From: Romboutsia lituseburensis | GTDB taxonomy: Bacteria; Bacillota; Clostridia; Peptostreptococcales; Peptostreptococcaceae | Assembly: GCF_024723825.1 (NCBI RefSeq) | Contig: NZ_JANQBQ010000001.1 | Location: 2,790,001-2,854,000, forward strand | Direction of reading: 5' to 3' | DNA: 64,000 bases | Part shown: positions 1-7,195 of the stretch, piece after piece | How the letters are laid out: every line of letters starts with the position of its first letter | Numbering within the stretch: position 1 is the first letter of the stretch | Program-made: the position numbers and the translations under genes | Notes under the pieces: model-generated | What the model saw: the letters and a program-made list of their open reading frames with translations, nothing else | Databases searched by the model: none | What the model was told of the DNA's origin: nothing

Positions 1-45
1 ACCTACTAGAAAACTAATAATTATATTAAAAAGAAAATTGTCCAT
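1..45 (-). CDS. Type I toxin-like small hydrophobic peptide, N-terminal part only
   Basis: This reads leftward off the window edge. The visible 15 residues are MDNFLFNIIISFLVG, a short charged start followed by a hydrophobic stretch. That is the style of the small membrane toxins of type I toxin-antitoxin modules known in Clostridioides difficile. A very strong GGAAGGAGGTGG Shine-Dalgarno lies 4-6 bases upstream of the ATG, far stronger than expected for a random 15-codon ORF. The leader is related to that of the second toxin-like gene at 12780-12929. An antitoxin-like RNA element follows at 186-272 on the other strand. The C-terminus lies outside the window, so length and the usual lysine-rich tail cannot be checked. 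Confidence 0.6.
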   Translation of the reverse strand, partial: MDNFLFNIIISFLVG

Positions 46-51
46 ACTTCC

Positions 52-76
52 ACCTCCTTCCTATTTGGAAGTAGGT
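52..76 (-). promoter_or_regulatory. Hairpin that can hide the toxin ribosome binding site
   Basis: Read on the minus strand, ACCTACTTCC, a 5-base loop AAATA and GGAAGGAGGT form a stem of 5+4 pairs with one A.G mismatch. The 3' arm is the Shine-Dalgarno of the toxin-like gene. Sequestering the ribosome site in the 5' leader is a usual safeguard in type I toxin mRNAs. The second module has an equivalent stem. The pairing is visible; the function is inferred. Confidence 0.5.
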
Positions 77-185
77 TAAAGCCCTAGTATGTGAACAACA
101 CTCTGATAGATTGTAGTCTATTTGAGATTATAACATAATGTTAAGTATAAATATACATTGAAATTATAAAAATAATTAAATAGAT

Positions 186-272
186 AATCGTGGGTATTAT
201 TCTTGTGAATCGTCTCCACCATTGAAATCCACGAAAACCATATTGATTAAAATCAGTATAGTTTTTTATTTT
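186..272 (+). ncRNA. Antitoxin-like RNA element, copy A
   Basis: The core AATCGTGGGTATTATTCTTG (186-205) runs through GTCTCCACCATTGAAATCC to an imperfect hairpin ATATTGAT / ATCAGTAT followed by TTTTTT, a plus-strand terminator. CGTGG near the start can pair with CCACG near 230. The same element recurs at 6577-6658 (nearly identical core) and 13082-13146 (shortened), and its 3' part at 16194-16251. In copies A and C it sits about 150 bases upstream of, and divergent to, a toxin-like gene. An antisense RNA overlapping the toxin leader is the likely role; the 5' end and promoter are not defined. Confidence 0.5.
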
Positions 273-301
273 TAAATTTAGCTAGAATAAATAAACTAAA
301 A

Positions 302-336
302 GGCTAATCTTACTCCTTAGTAAGATTAGTCTTTTT
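302..336 (+). terminator. Rho-independent terminator
   Basis: GGCTAATCTTAC and GTAAGATTAGTC form a 12-base stem (one G.U pair) with a 6-base loop, followed by TTTTT. It lies between the antitoxin-like element and the IS607 transposase. The minus-strand side has only a short T-run, so plus-strand use is more likely. Confidence 0.7.
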
Positions 337-481
337 ATTGTAAGTTTAACGTTATGGTTTTAAAACTACATATAAAGTAAAGTATATACATAATAAAAAA
401 GGAGTTATATTTAGTTAATTAAAATATATGCAAATATAATCAATTATAGTACAATGTAATCATAGAGAGGTTGTGATTGCA

Positions 482-1108
482 TTGAGTAAACATTATAAAC
501 CAAAGGAGTTTGCAGAATTATTAAATGTATCTGTTATAACTCTACAACGTTGGGATAACGATAATAAATTAAAAGCATTTAGAAGTCCTACAAATAGAAG
601 ATACTATACTTATGAACAATATCTCGAATATAAGGGTATTCACAAAGAAGAAAGTGATAGAAAAACCGTTATTTACACAAGAGTTTCAACTTCTAATCAA
701 AAAGATTATTTAAAAAATCAAGTGGAATTTCTTAGACAATATGCTAATGCAAAAGGCATAATAGTGGATGAAGTTATTGAGGACTTTGGAAGTGGATTAA
801 ACTATAATCGAAAAAAATGGAATAAGCTAATTGATAGTTGTATGACTAATGAAGTAAATACAATTATAGTAACTCATAAAGATAGGTTTATTCGATTTGG
901 TTATGAATGGTTTGAAAGATTTTTAGCTAAGTTTAATGTAAATATTATAGTAGTTAATAATGAAAGCCTTTCACCACAAGAAGAATTAGTTCAAGATATA
1001 ATTTCAATACTTCATATATTTAGTTGTCGCATATATGGTTTAAGAAAGTACAAAAAGAAGATTAGAGAGGATGAAGAAGTTGAAAAGAGCATACAAGATA
1101 GAGATTAA
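482..1108 (+). CDS. tnpA: IS607-family serine recombinase TnpA
   Basis: This is the transposase of an IS607-type element. It cuts and rejoins DNA through a serine-linked intermediate. The N-terminal ~45 residues are a MerR-type helix-turn-helix (YKPKEFAELLNVSVITLQRW). The catalytic domain starts at YTRVSTSNQ, with the nucleophile serine and conserved arginine, and continues with EDFGSGLNYNRKKW and the KDRFIRFG block typical of the family. A GTG at 473 is possible, but GAGAGG at 465-470 lies only 2 bases from it. The TTG at 482 is 11 bases away and gives the usual family start (SKHYKPKEFA). The length of about 208 residues is normal. The end overlaps tnpB by 38 bases, suggesting translational coupling. 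Confidence 0.85.
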   Translation: MSKHYKPKEFAELLNVSVITLQRWDNDNKLKAFRSPTNRRYYTYEQYLEYKGIHKEESDRKTVIYTRVSTSNQKDYLKNQVEFLRQYANAKGIIVDEVIEDFGSGLNYNRKKWNKLIDSCMTNEVNTIIVTHKDRFIRFGYEWFERFLAKFNVNIIVVNNESLSPQEELVQDIISILHIFSCRIYGLRKYKKKIREDEEVEKSIQDRD

Positions 1109-2243
1109 TCCTACACAAGAACAAAAATCTAAAATACATCAAACTATTGGTGTGTCGAGATTTATATATAACTTTTATATAGCTCATAACAAGGAAGTTT
1201 ATGAGAAGGAAGGTAAGTTTATTAGTGGTATAGATTTTTCTAAGTGGTTAAACAATGAATATATCCCTAACAATCAAGACATGAAATGGATTAAAGAAGT
1301 ATCCTCTAAGGCTACTAAACAAGCTATTATGAATGGAGATAAAACATTTAAAGACTTTTTCAAGAAAACCAAAGGCTTTCCTAAGTTTAAGAAAAAGAAA
1401 AATCAAGATGTAAAGGCTTATTTTCCTAAGAACAACAAAACTGATTGGACAATTGAAAGACATAGAGTTAAAGTGCCTACTCTTGGCTGGATAAGGCTTA
1501 AAGAGTTTGGATATATATCAACTAATTCGGTAGTTAAAAGTGGCACAGTAAGTCAAAAATCTGATAGATACTATTTGTCTATATTAGTTGAAGAAATTGA
1601 GACAGAAGTTACTAAACCTATAAATGAAGGTATAGGTATTGACGTTGGATTAAAAGATTTTGCTATATTAAGCACTGGAGATGTATATAAAAACATAAAT
1701 AAAACTTCTATTGTAAAAAAAGTAGAAAAGAAATTAAAAAGAGAACAAAGAAAACTTTCAAGGAAATATGAGAGTTTAAAAATAAGAAAAAAAAATATAA
1801 AAGAAGGGATAGCTACTCGTCAAAATATCCAAAAGCAAGTAGTTAAAGTACAGAAACTTCATCAAAGATTAGCTAATATAAGAACTGATTATATTAATAA
1901 AACTATAAATGAGATAGTGAAAAACAAACCATCGTATATAGTTATAGAAGATTTAGCAGTTTCTAATTTGATGAAGAATAAGCATTTATCTAAAGCTATT
2001 GCAAATCAAAAGTTCTTTGAATTTAGAACTAAATTAACATCTAAGTCTAAGCAAAATAATATAGAACTTAGAGTAGTTGATAGGTTTTACCCTTCAAGCA
2101 AAACTTGTAGTAGTTGCGGAGATATTAAGAAGGATTTAAAACTATCAGATAGAGTTTATAAGTGTTCTTGTGGACTTGTAATAGATAGGGATTTAAACGC
2201 AACCTATAATCTTAAAAATGCTAAAAAATATAAGATTGCTTAA
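1071..2243 (+). CDS. tnpB: TnpB, RNA-guided nuclease of the IS605/IS607 type
   Basis: TnpB proteins are omega-RNA-guided DNA nucleases, ancestors of Cas12, that help the transposon persist. The 390 residues are full length. An N-terminal OrfB domain (about 1-180) precedes the RuvC parts: Asp191 in GIDVGLKDFA, Glu293 in VIEDLAVSNL and Asp374 in DRDLNATYNL. A zinc knuckle sits between them with Cys346/Cys349 (CSSCG) and Cys365/Cys367. The second pair is CxC rather than CxxC, a variant I believe also occurs in related proteins. All three acidic residues are present, so the nuclease is probably competent. The omega-RNA would come from the 3' end of this gene and the sequence just after it. Confidence 0.85.
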   Translation: MKKLKRAYKIEINPTQEQKSKIHQTIGVSRFIYNFYIAHNKEVYEKEGKFISGIDFSKWLNNEYIPNNQDMKWIKEVSSKATKQAIMNGDKTFKDFFKKTKGFPKFKKKKNQDVKAYFPKNNKTDWTIERHRVKVPTLGWIRLKEFGYISTNSVVKSGTVSQKSDRYYLSILVEEIETEVTKPINEGIGIDVGLKDFAILSTGDVYKNINKTSIVKKVEKKLKREQRKLSRKYESLKIRKKNIKEGIATRQNIQKQVVKVQKLHQRLANIRTDYINKTINEIVKNKPSYIVIEDLAVSNLMKNKHLSKAIANQKFFEFRTKLTSKSKQNNIELRVVDRFYPSSKTCSSCGDIKKDLKLSDRVYKCSCGLVIDRDLNATYNLKNAKKYKIA

Positions 2244-2400
2244 CTAAAACAAGTACTTATATATGTACGGAGGGCTAACTTCGGAATTTAAGTCTTTGGA
2301 GAGCCACATCAAATCGTAGTAGCTTAGGCAAGGCGAGGTTCGTTGAAGAAGAAAAAATCTCAATATGGATATATTTGACCATATTTTGAGTAGCAGATTA
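2244..2400 (+). ncRNA. Presumed omega-RNA region / right end of the IS607 element
   Basis: The tail after tnpB is unusually G-rich for this genome (GTACGGAGGGCTAACTTCGG at 2264-2283, later GGCAAGGCGAGGTTCG) and folds locally. CTCAATATGG and CCATATTTTGAG pair near 2357-2393. TnpB guide RNAs are made from this position, with the guide lying just beyond the element's right end. The exact RNA ends and the guide are not determinable by eye. The 2400-2700 stretch beyond it shows no gene. Confidence 0.45.
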
Positions 2401-2716
2401 TAAAAGTTAGAAAAATATAGATCTTTGAAAAGGACTCTAAAACAGGGTCAATCAATTGCTAAATCTTATATTTATTGATTATAGTCAAAATTATTTAAAT
2501 AATTATGTACTTGAATATATTTAGAGATACCAATATTAAATTAATCATAGTAAAATGAATGGCTTGAACAAATCTTGGTGCCAATTTGTATGAAAAACGT
2601 AGGTTGCATTAAAGGATGTATAAAATCTTAAAAATTTATTAAAAAGATAAAGTTCAAAAAATAACTAGTAACTTAATAAATGCTTTCTTTAATGTGAAAT
2701 ATTTCTAAAAAATATA

Positions 2717-2746
2717 TTGACATAAATCTAAATGTTATGCTACTAT
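2717..2746 (+). promoter_or_regulatory. Sigma-A-type promoter of the argG leader
   Basis: TTGACA at 2717 and TACTAT at 2741 are separated by 18 bases and lie about 25 bases before the T-box leader. This is the only good promoter match in the argG upstream region. Confidence 0.6.
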
Positions 2747-2769
2747 TGTTTAAAATTAAATATTTAAAA

Positions 2770-3005
2770 TTCAGTGAAGAAGAGAGTAGTTTAAATGTAT
2801 TTTATAGAGAGCTAAGGATGGTGGAAGCTTAGCAAAGAAGTTTAAATGAAGAGAGCTTTGGAGAAGGCTATTTGAACATTTTATTTATTAGTAAAGTAGT
2901 TGGATTAATCTACCTTAAAGATACAAGATGATAAGTTTTACTTATTAAATAGAGTGGTACCGCGATAAATTCGCCTCTTAGTGTTTTGCTAAGAGGCTTT
3001 TTTTA
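2770..3005 (+). promoter_or_regulatory. T-box riboswitch upstream of argG, probably tRNA-Arg
   Basis: The T-box signature AGAGTGGTACCGCG is at 2951-2964. The terminator stem GCCTCTTAG / CTAAGAGGC with a long T-run follows at 2973-3005. T-boxes sense uncharged tRNA and allow read-through when the amino acid is scarce. An AGTA motif lies on the 5' side of stem I and GAAGAGAGC (2848-2856) on the 3' side. That places an AGA arginine codon in the expected specifier loop, matching the arginine-biosynthesis gene downstream. The specifier is read by analogy with glyQS, not proven. Confidence 0.85.
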
Positions 3006-3086
3006 TACCAAAATTTATAAGAAGTATAGATTATTTAGGCCTAATTAAAATATACCTTCTAAAACCATATTAGGAGGAAATGTAAA

Positions 3087-4289
3087 ATGAAAATCAAAGA
3101 AAAAGTTATACTAGCATATTCTGGCGGACTGGATACGTCAATAATAATACCTTGGTTAAAAGAAAATTACGACATAGATGTAATAGCAGTATGTGCAAAT
3201 GTAGGTCAAGAGGAAGACATGGATGAAATCTATGAAAAAGCTTTAAAAAGTGGTGCAAGTAAAGCTTATGTAGAAGATTTAAGCGAAGAATTTGTAACAC
3301 AAGCAATATTTAAAGCTATAAAGGCAGAGGTAAAATATGAAAATAAATATTTACTTGGAACATCTTTAGCTCGACCTATAATTGCTAAAAAATTAGTTGA
3401 AATAGCTCATAAAGAAAATGCAAAATATATATGCCATGGTTGTACAGGAAAAGGAAATGATCAAGTAAGATTTGAAGCATCAATATTATCCCTTGATCCA
3501 AGTATAGAAATTATAGCTCCATGGAGATTATGGGATATAAAATCTAGAGAAGATGCAATAGACTATGCTAATGAAAATAATATAGAAGTTGCAGTAACAA
3601 AAGAAAAAATTTACTCCGTAGATGCAAACTTATTCCATATATCAACAGAGGGTGGAGATATAGAGGATTTAAAAAATGAGCATAAAGAAGATTTAGTATA
3701 TAAAAAGTGTATGCCAATTGAGAAGGCACCTGATGTATCAGAATATGTGGAGATTTATTTCGAAAAAGGAGAACCAAAGAAAGTAAATAATGAGGAACTT
3801 TCTCCTGTAGAAATAATCAAGACATTAAATGATATAGGTGCAAAGCATGGTATAGGAGTTGTAGATATCTTAGAAAATAGATTAGTAGGAATGAAATCAA
3901 GAGGAGTATATGAAACTCCAGGTGGTACGATACTTTATGAAGCACATAATATATTAGAAAGTGCTACTCTAGATAAAGACACATTACATTATAAGCAAGT
4001 AATGGCTCACAAGTATTCAGAACTTATATATAACGGAATGTGGTTTAGCAAATTAAAAGAATCAATAGATGCTTTTATAGAAGAAACTCAAGAAAATATA
4101 ACAGGAACTGTAAAAGTAAAGCTATACAAAGGTAATATAAAACCTGCAGGTATATTTACAGAAAATGCATTATATGATGAATCTATATCTTCATTTGGAG
4201 ATAGTGAATTATATGATCATAAAGATGCAGGTGGATTTATAAATTTATTTACACTTCCTTTAAAAATAAAAGCATTACAAAACCAATAA
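3087..4289 (+). CDS. argG: Argininosuccinate synthase
   Basis: It joins citrulline and aspartate with ATP to make argininosuccinate, the penultimate step of arginine synthesis, in the cytoplasm. The N-type ATP pyrophosphatase loop AYSGGLDTS is at residues 10-18. The conserved blocks [10 protein letters not shown] and [14 protein letters not shown] follow, then [13 protein letters not shown] in the synthetase domain. The 400 residues are the normal length. The ATG has TAGGAGG upstream. It is preceded by a T-box and followed by a second T-box before argH, so the two arginine genes form adjacent, separately attenuated units. Confidence 0.95.
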   Translation: MKIKEKVILAYSGGLDTSIIIPWLKENYDIDVIAVCANVGQEEDMDEIYEKALKSGASKAYVEDLSEEFVTQAIFKAIKAEVKYENKYLLGTSLARPIIAKKLVEIAHKENAKYICHGCTGKGNDQVRFEASILSLDPSIEIIAPWRLWDIKSREDAIDYANENNIEVAVTKEKIYSVDANLFHISTEGGDIEDLKNEHKEDLVYKKCMPIEKAPDVSEYVEIYFEKGEPKKVNNEELSPVEIIKTLNDIGAKHGIGVVDILENRLVGMKSRGVYETPGGTILYEAHNILESATLDKDTLHYKQVMAHKYSELIYNGMWFSKLKESIDAFIEETQENITGTVKVKLYKGNIKPAGIFTENALYDESISSFGDSELYDHKDAGGFINLFTLPLKIKALQNQ

Positions 4290-4361
4290 GTATAGATAAA
4301 ATGATATATTAACTATTTAAAATATCATTCATAAAATGAAGTTTAATTAAATAAATATAAA

Positions 4362-4592
4362 TTCTATGAAAAAGAGAGTAGATATAAATTAAGTTTCAGC
4401 GAGCTAGAGTTGGTGTGAGTCTAGTAACAATATTTATATTGAAGAGAGCTTTGGAGAATAATACCTGAATTAGTAGTATGGTATTAGGAATATCTCGCCT
4501 TAAGAGAATAAAGTGGATAAGTATAACTTATCAATTAGAGTGGTAACGCGGAAAATTTCGTCTCTTGGTTTTATAACCAGGGGACTTTTTTA
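4362..4592 (+). promoter_or_regulatory. T-box riboswitch upstream of argH, probably tRNA-Arg
   Basis: AGAGTGGTAACGCGG at 4537-4551 is the T-box sequence. The terminator GTCTCTTGGTT / AACCAGGGGAC plus T-run spans 4560-4592. Stem I closes with ATATAAAT / ATTTATAT. The 5' side carries AGTA and the 3' side GAAGAGAGC (4441-4449), the same specifier region as the argG leader, so AGA (Arg) is again the likely codon. The shared GAAGAGAGCTTTGGAG block suggests the two leaders arose by duplication. Confidence 0.85.
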
Positions 4593-4628
4593 TTTAATAA
4601 ATATAAAATATATTGCGAGGTGAAGCTA

Positions 4629-5945
4629 ATGAAGCTATGGGGTGGACGTTTTAGAAAAGAAGAAAATAAGCTTATGGAAGAATTTAACAAATCATTTGAT
4701 TACGACAAAATATTATATAAAAAAGATATAGAAGGAAGTATTGCTCATGTATATATGCAAGTAAAGTGTAGGCTTTTAACGGAAGAAGAAGGCATAGCTA
4801 TAACTAATGGGTTAATAGAAATTCATCAAGATATAGATAATAAAAAATTATTATTAGAAGGTAACTATGAAGATATACATAGTTTTATAGAAGTAAACTT
4901 GATTAAAAGAATTGGTGAAGTTGGAAAAAAACTACATACAGCTCGTAGCAGAAATGATCAAGTAGCAACAGATATGAGATTATTTGCTAAAGAAAGTACT
5001 ATAGAAATAATAGATTTAATAAAAAGCTTTAAGAAAACTTTAAAAGAAGTTGCTTATAAAAATTGTGTAATTATGCCAGGATATACTCATTTGCAAAGAG
5101 CTCAAGTTGTAACATTTAAACATCACTTAATGGCTTATTATAGCATGTTTGATAGAGACGAAAAAAGACTTACTAACGCTTTAGAAATATTAGATGAATG
5201 TCCTTTAGGATGTTGTGCATTAGCAGGAACTACTCATAATATTGATAGAGAAATCACTAAAGAAAAATTAGGATTCAGTAGAATTGTAGAAAACTATATG
5301 GATGGAGTAAGTGATAGAGATTATTTACTTGAGCTTATGAGTGATTTTTCTATAATAATGATGCATTTAAGTAGATTAAGTGAAGAACTTATATTATGGA
5401 GTAGTCAAGAATTTAAATTTATAGAAATAGATGATTTATATACAACAGGTAGCAGTATAATGCCACAAAAGAAAAATCCTGATGGTGCTGAATTAATAAG
5501 AGGAAAAACAGGTCGTGTTTATGGGAGTTTATTCGGATTATTTACTACTATGAAAGGATTACCACTTGCTTATAACAAAGATATGCAAGAAGATAAAGAA
5601 GGTTTCTTTGATAGTATAAATACTATACAAATGTGTATTTCTATTATGGAAAGAATGATTGCTACTTTAAAAGTAAATGAAGAAAATATGAAAAAAGCTG
5701 TTAAGCATGGTTTTTTAAATGCTACAGAAGTTGCGGATTATTTAGTTAAAAAAGGAGTTGCATTTAGAGATGCTCATGGCATTGTTGGATGTATCGTTAT
5801 TTATTGCGAGGACAATAACAAAGCTATCGAAGATTTAGAACTATATGAATTTTTAAAGTTTAGTAATGTATTTGAAAAAGATATCTATGATTTTATAGAT
5901 TATGAAAATATATTAAACAAAGGAACTAAAAATAATTTATTATAA
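4629..5945 (+). CDS. argH: Argininosuccinate lyase
   Basis: It splits argininosuccinate into arginine and fumarate, the last step of arginine synthesis. It belongs to the fumarase/aspartase superfamily: TARSRNDQVATDMRL, the GYTHLQRAQ catalytic histidine block, and the signature GSSIMPQKKNPD near residue 275 are all present. A GTG at 4620 is open, but it overlaps the likely Shine-Dalgarno GCGAGGTG. The ATG at 4629 gives the usual start MKLWGGRF at the right spacing. The length of 438 residues is slightly short of the roughly 460 of many homologues, mainly at the C-terminus, but all core motifs are there. Confidence 0.95.
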   Translation: MKLWGGRFRKEENKLMEEFNKSFDYDKILYKKDIEGSIAHVYMQVKCRLLTEEEGIAITNGLIEIHQDIDNKKLLLEGNYEDIHSFIEVNLIKRIGEVGKKLHTARSRNDQVATDMRLFAKESTIEIIDLIKSFKKTLKEVAYKNCVIMPGYTHLQRAQVVTFKHHLMAYYSMFDRDEKRLTNALEILDECPLGCCALAGTTHNIDREITKEKLGFSRIVENYMDGVSDRDYLLELMSDFSIIMMHLSRLSEELILWSSQEFKFIEIDDLYTTGSSIMPQKKNPDGAELIRGKTGRVYGSLFGLFTTMKGLPLAYNKDMQEDKEGFFDSINTIQMCISIMERMIATLKVNEENMKKAVKHGFLNATEVADYLVKKGVAFRDAHGIVGCIVIYCEDNNKAIEDLELYEFLKFSNVFEKDIYDFIDYENILNKGTKNNLL

Positions 5946-6057
5946 ATAACCTGTATTTTTAAGACTTAAATTTTAAGAGTTACAACATGAAGATTTAATA
6001 TATAATACACTATATAATTAAAGAAAATTAGACAAAGTATAAAGAGGTTGAAACATA

Positions 6058-6199
6058 ATGAAAAATATTGTACATTTTGAAAATGTAGAAGGCTCGGAGT
6101 AAAGTCTATAATAAAAATTTGCTTGGAGCCGTATTTAATACAGAGACGGCTAATGTATCCATAATAGATCTTGCTCGACTATATACAAATAAAAAGTAG
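6058..6199 (+). pseudogene. Unidentified decayed coding fragments
   Basis: An ATG at 6058 with AGAGG upstream opens a 14-codon frame ending at TAA 6102. Another frame (6110-6199) then reads LLGAVFNTETANVSIIDLAR before a stop. Together they look like one frameshifted short gene, but I do not recognise the family. The stretch 5946-7100 as a whole holds no intact gene. Confidence 0.3.
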
Positions 6200-6214
6200 A
6201 TAGGAGCAAACATT

Positions 6215-6340
6215 GTGAAATATGCAAATGCAAATGAGATACTACCATTAAATATAGTAGAGCTGTTACAAGAATATATTTATGGTAAATATTTATATAT
6301 ACCAAGAAAAAATAATAATAAAAAATCTTGCAGTATATAA
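6215..6340 (+). pseudogene. Truncated Mor-like (KYxNAxxILP...YIP) DNA-binding protein
   Basis: A GTG start with TAGGAG upstream gives 41 residues beginning MKYANANEILPLNIVELLQE and including YIYGKYLYIPRK. This resembles the N-terminal half of the short Mor-type activator-like proteins common in clostridia, which usually run about 80-95 residues. Here it stops after a lysine/asparagine tract, before the helix-turn-helix. A fragment of a different gene is fused directly behind it, so a deletion has joined two genes. Confidence 0.45.
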
Positions 6341-6440
6341 GGATAATAAAAAATCAGTAGAGTTTTATATTAATAGAGGATTTGAAATAGTAAAAGAACA
6401 AGTAAAGGAAGAGTCAGTATATAATGAAAAAAACTTTTAA
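6324..6440 (+). pseudogene. C-terminal fragment of a GNAT acetyltransferase
   Basis: In another frame overlapping the previous fragment, 38 residues read NLAVYKDNKKSVEFYINRGF followed by EIVKEQVKEE. This is the acetyl-CoA-binding end (beta4-alpha4) of a GNAT N-acetyltransferase. The N-terminal two thirds are missing and there is no start codon. It is a remnant, not a functional gene. Confidence 0.5.
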
Positions 6441-6497
6441 GTATATATATTGAATTTATTGTTTATTTTTATTTCTAATATAATATAAGTATAAAAA

Positions 6498-6538
6498 GAA
6501 ATTACAACCTAGTACAATAGAGTGTAATTTCTATTGTA
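6498..6538 (+). terminator. Hairpin, possible terminator
   Basis: AGAAATTACA pairs with TGTAATTTCT across a 16-base loop. The T-rich tail is weak. It follows the decayed fragments and may be left over from their original transcription unit. Confidence 0.4.
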
Positions 6539-6576
6539 TTTTAGTATAAATTAGATAAGTATCTCAATAAATATTC

Positions 6577-6658
6577 AATGGTGGGTATAATTCTTGTGAA
6601 TCGTCTCCACCATTTAAATCCACGAAAAACACATTGGTAAATTATCAATGTGTTTTTT
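6577..6658 (+). ncRNA. Antitoxin-like RNA element, orphan copy B
   Basis: It has the same core as copy A (GTGGGTATAATTCTTGTGAA, then TCGTCTCCACCAT and AATCCACGAAAA) and ends in a perfect terminator hairpin ACACATTG / CAATGTGT plus TTTTTT at 6629-6658. Unlike copies A and C, no Shine-Dalgarno plus hydrophobic ORF was found in the 200 bases upstream on the minus strand. Either the toxin gene has decayed, or the RNA is an orphan that could act in trans. Conservation against copy A is much higher than in surrounding DNA. Confidence 0.5.
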
Positions 6659-6694
6659 AATATTAAAGAAAAATTATAAGGGAGAATTATTAGA

Positions 6695-6884
6695 ATGAGT
6701 ATGAAGGAACAATATGTAAGAATCCTTAGCAAGTAGGAGAAACGTATAGAGTTGCAATTGAGTCAAAAACTATTCTAAAGCAGTGTCAATAGGAAAAATT
6801 AGAGACTTTTTATCTGTTCTATCAGATATAGGCGATATAAAAGGAATATTTTCATTAGGATGGACTATATATAATTTTAAATAA
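6695..6884 (+). pseudogene. Unidentified decayed short gene
   Basis: An ATG with GGGAG upstream gives 13 codons (MSMKEQYVRILSK) and a stop at 6736. Coding-looking sequence then resumes in other frames and ends with FSLGWTIYNFK at 6884. The pattern suggests a short protein gene broken by a stop and a frameshift. I do not recognise it. Confidence 0.3.
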
Positions 6885-7103
6885 TCCAAATAAGTATTAT
6901 TTAAATAATATAAAATAAATTATTAACTGTGAGTGATATTAGGTATTATTGAAAATATAAAGTATAATGTTATAATGATAAAAAAATGAAGAAGAATTAG
7001 AAAGATTTCACATAAAAGTAATTTTAAAATTAAATTATTAACTTAACGTATTGATTTATTATAAAATATTTAATATACTTAAATTAATAAGATATATATA
7101 CAG

Positions 7104-7164
7104 AAAATACCATGAAGGTAGAAATTTCTACATGAAGTAGAATAATATTTTTGTGGTATTTTTT
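7104..7164 (+). promoter_or_regulatory. Hairpin and 14-bp palindrome upstream of nikA-like gene
   Basis: AAAATACCA (7104-7112) can pair with TGGTATTTT (7154-7162), followed by more T. This makes a terminator-like outer stem 32 bases before the nikA-like start. Inside lies a perfect palindrome GTAGAAATTTCTAC (7118-7131). The arrangement could be an attenuated leader or an operator for a metal or peptide regulator. It matches no riboswitch class I know. Confidence 0.4.
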
Positions 7165-7195
7165 GTTATGCAAAAATATATTAAGGGGGTATATC

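Larger units (their letters stand above)
482..2400 (+). mobile_element. IS607-type insertion sequence (TnpA serine recombinase, TnpB, 3' RNA end)
   Basis: The element combines a MerR-HTH/serine-resolvase TnpA, an overlapping TnpB with an intact RuvC site, and a structured non-coding tail. This is the organisation of IS607-family elements. IS607 elements have no terminal inverted repeats and make no target duplication, so the ends cannot be fixed by eye; the coordinates cover only the supportable core. Both genes are open and carry their key residues, so the element may still be active. It lies in a region rich in broken genes and type I toxin-like modules. Confidence 0.75.

Noticed and set aside
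140-2460. IStron (group I intron joined to an IS607 element)
   Set aside because: IStrons occur in clostridia, but the sequence upstream of tnpA is AT-rich, lacks group I core elements and contains a terminator; only the omega-RNA-like tail is structured.
3106-3777. Minus-strand open frames inside argG
   Set aside because: They are leucine-rich shadows of a well-conserved enzyme gene, with no ribosome site or family resemblance. The same holds for the other antisense frames inside recognised genes.
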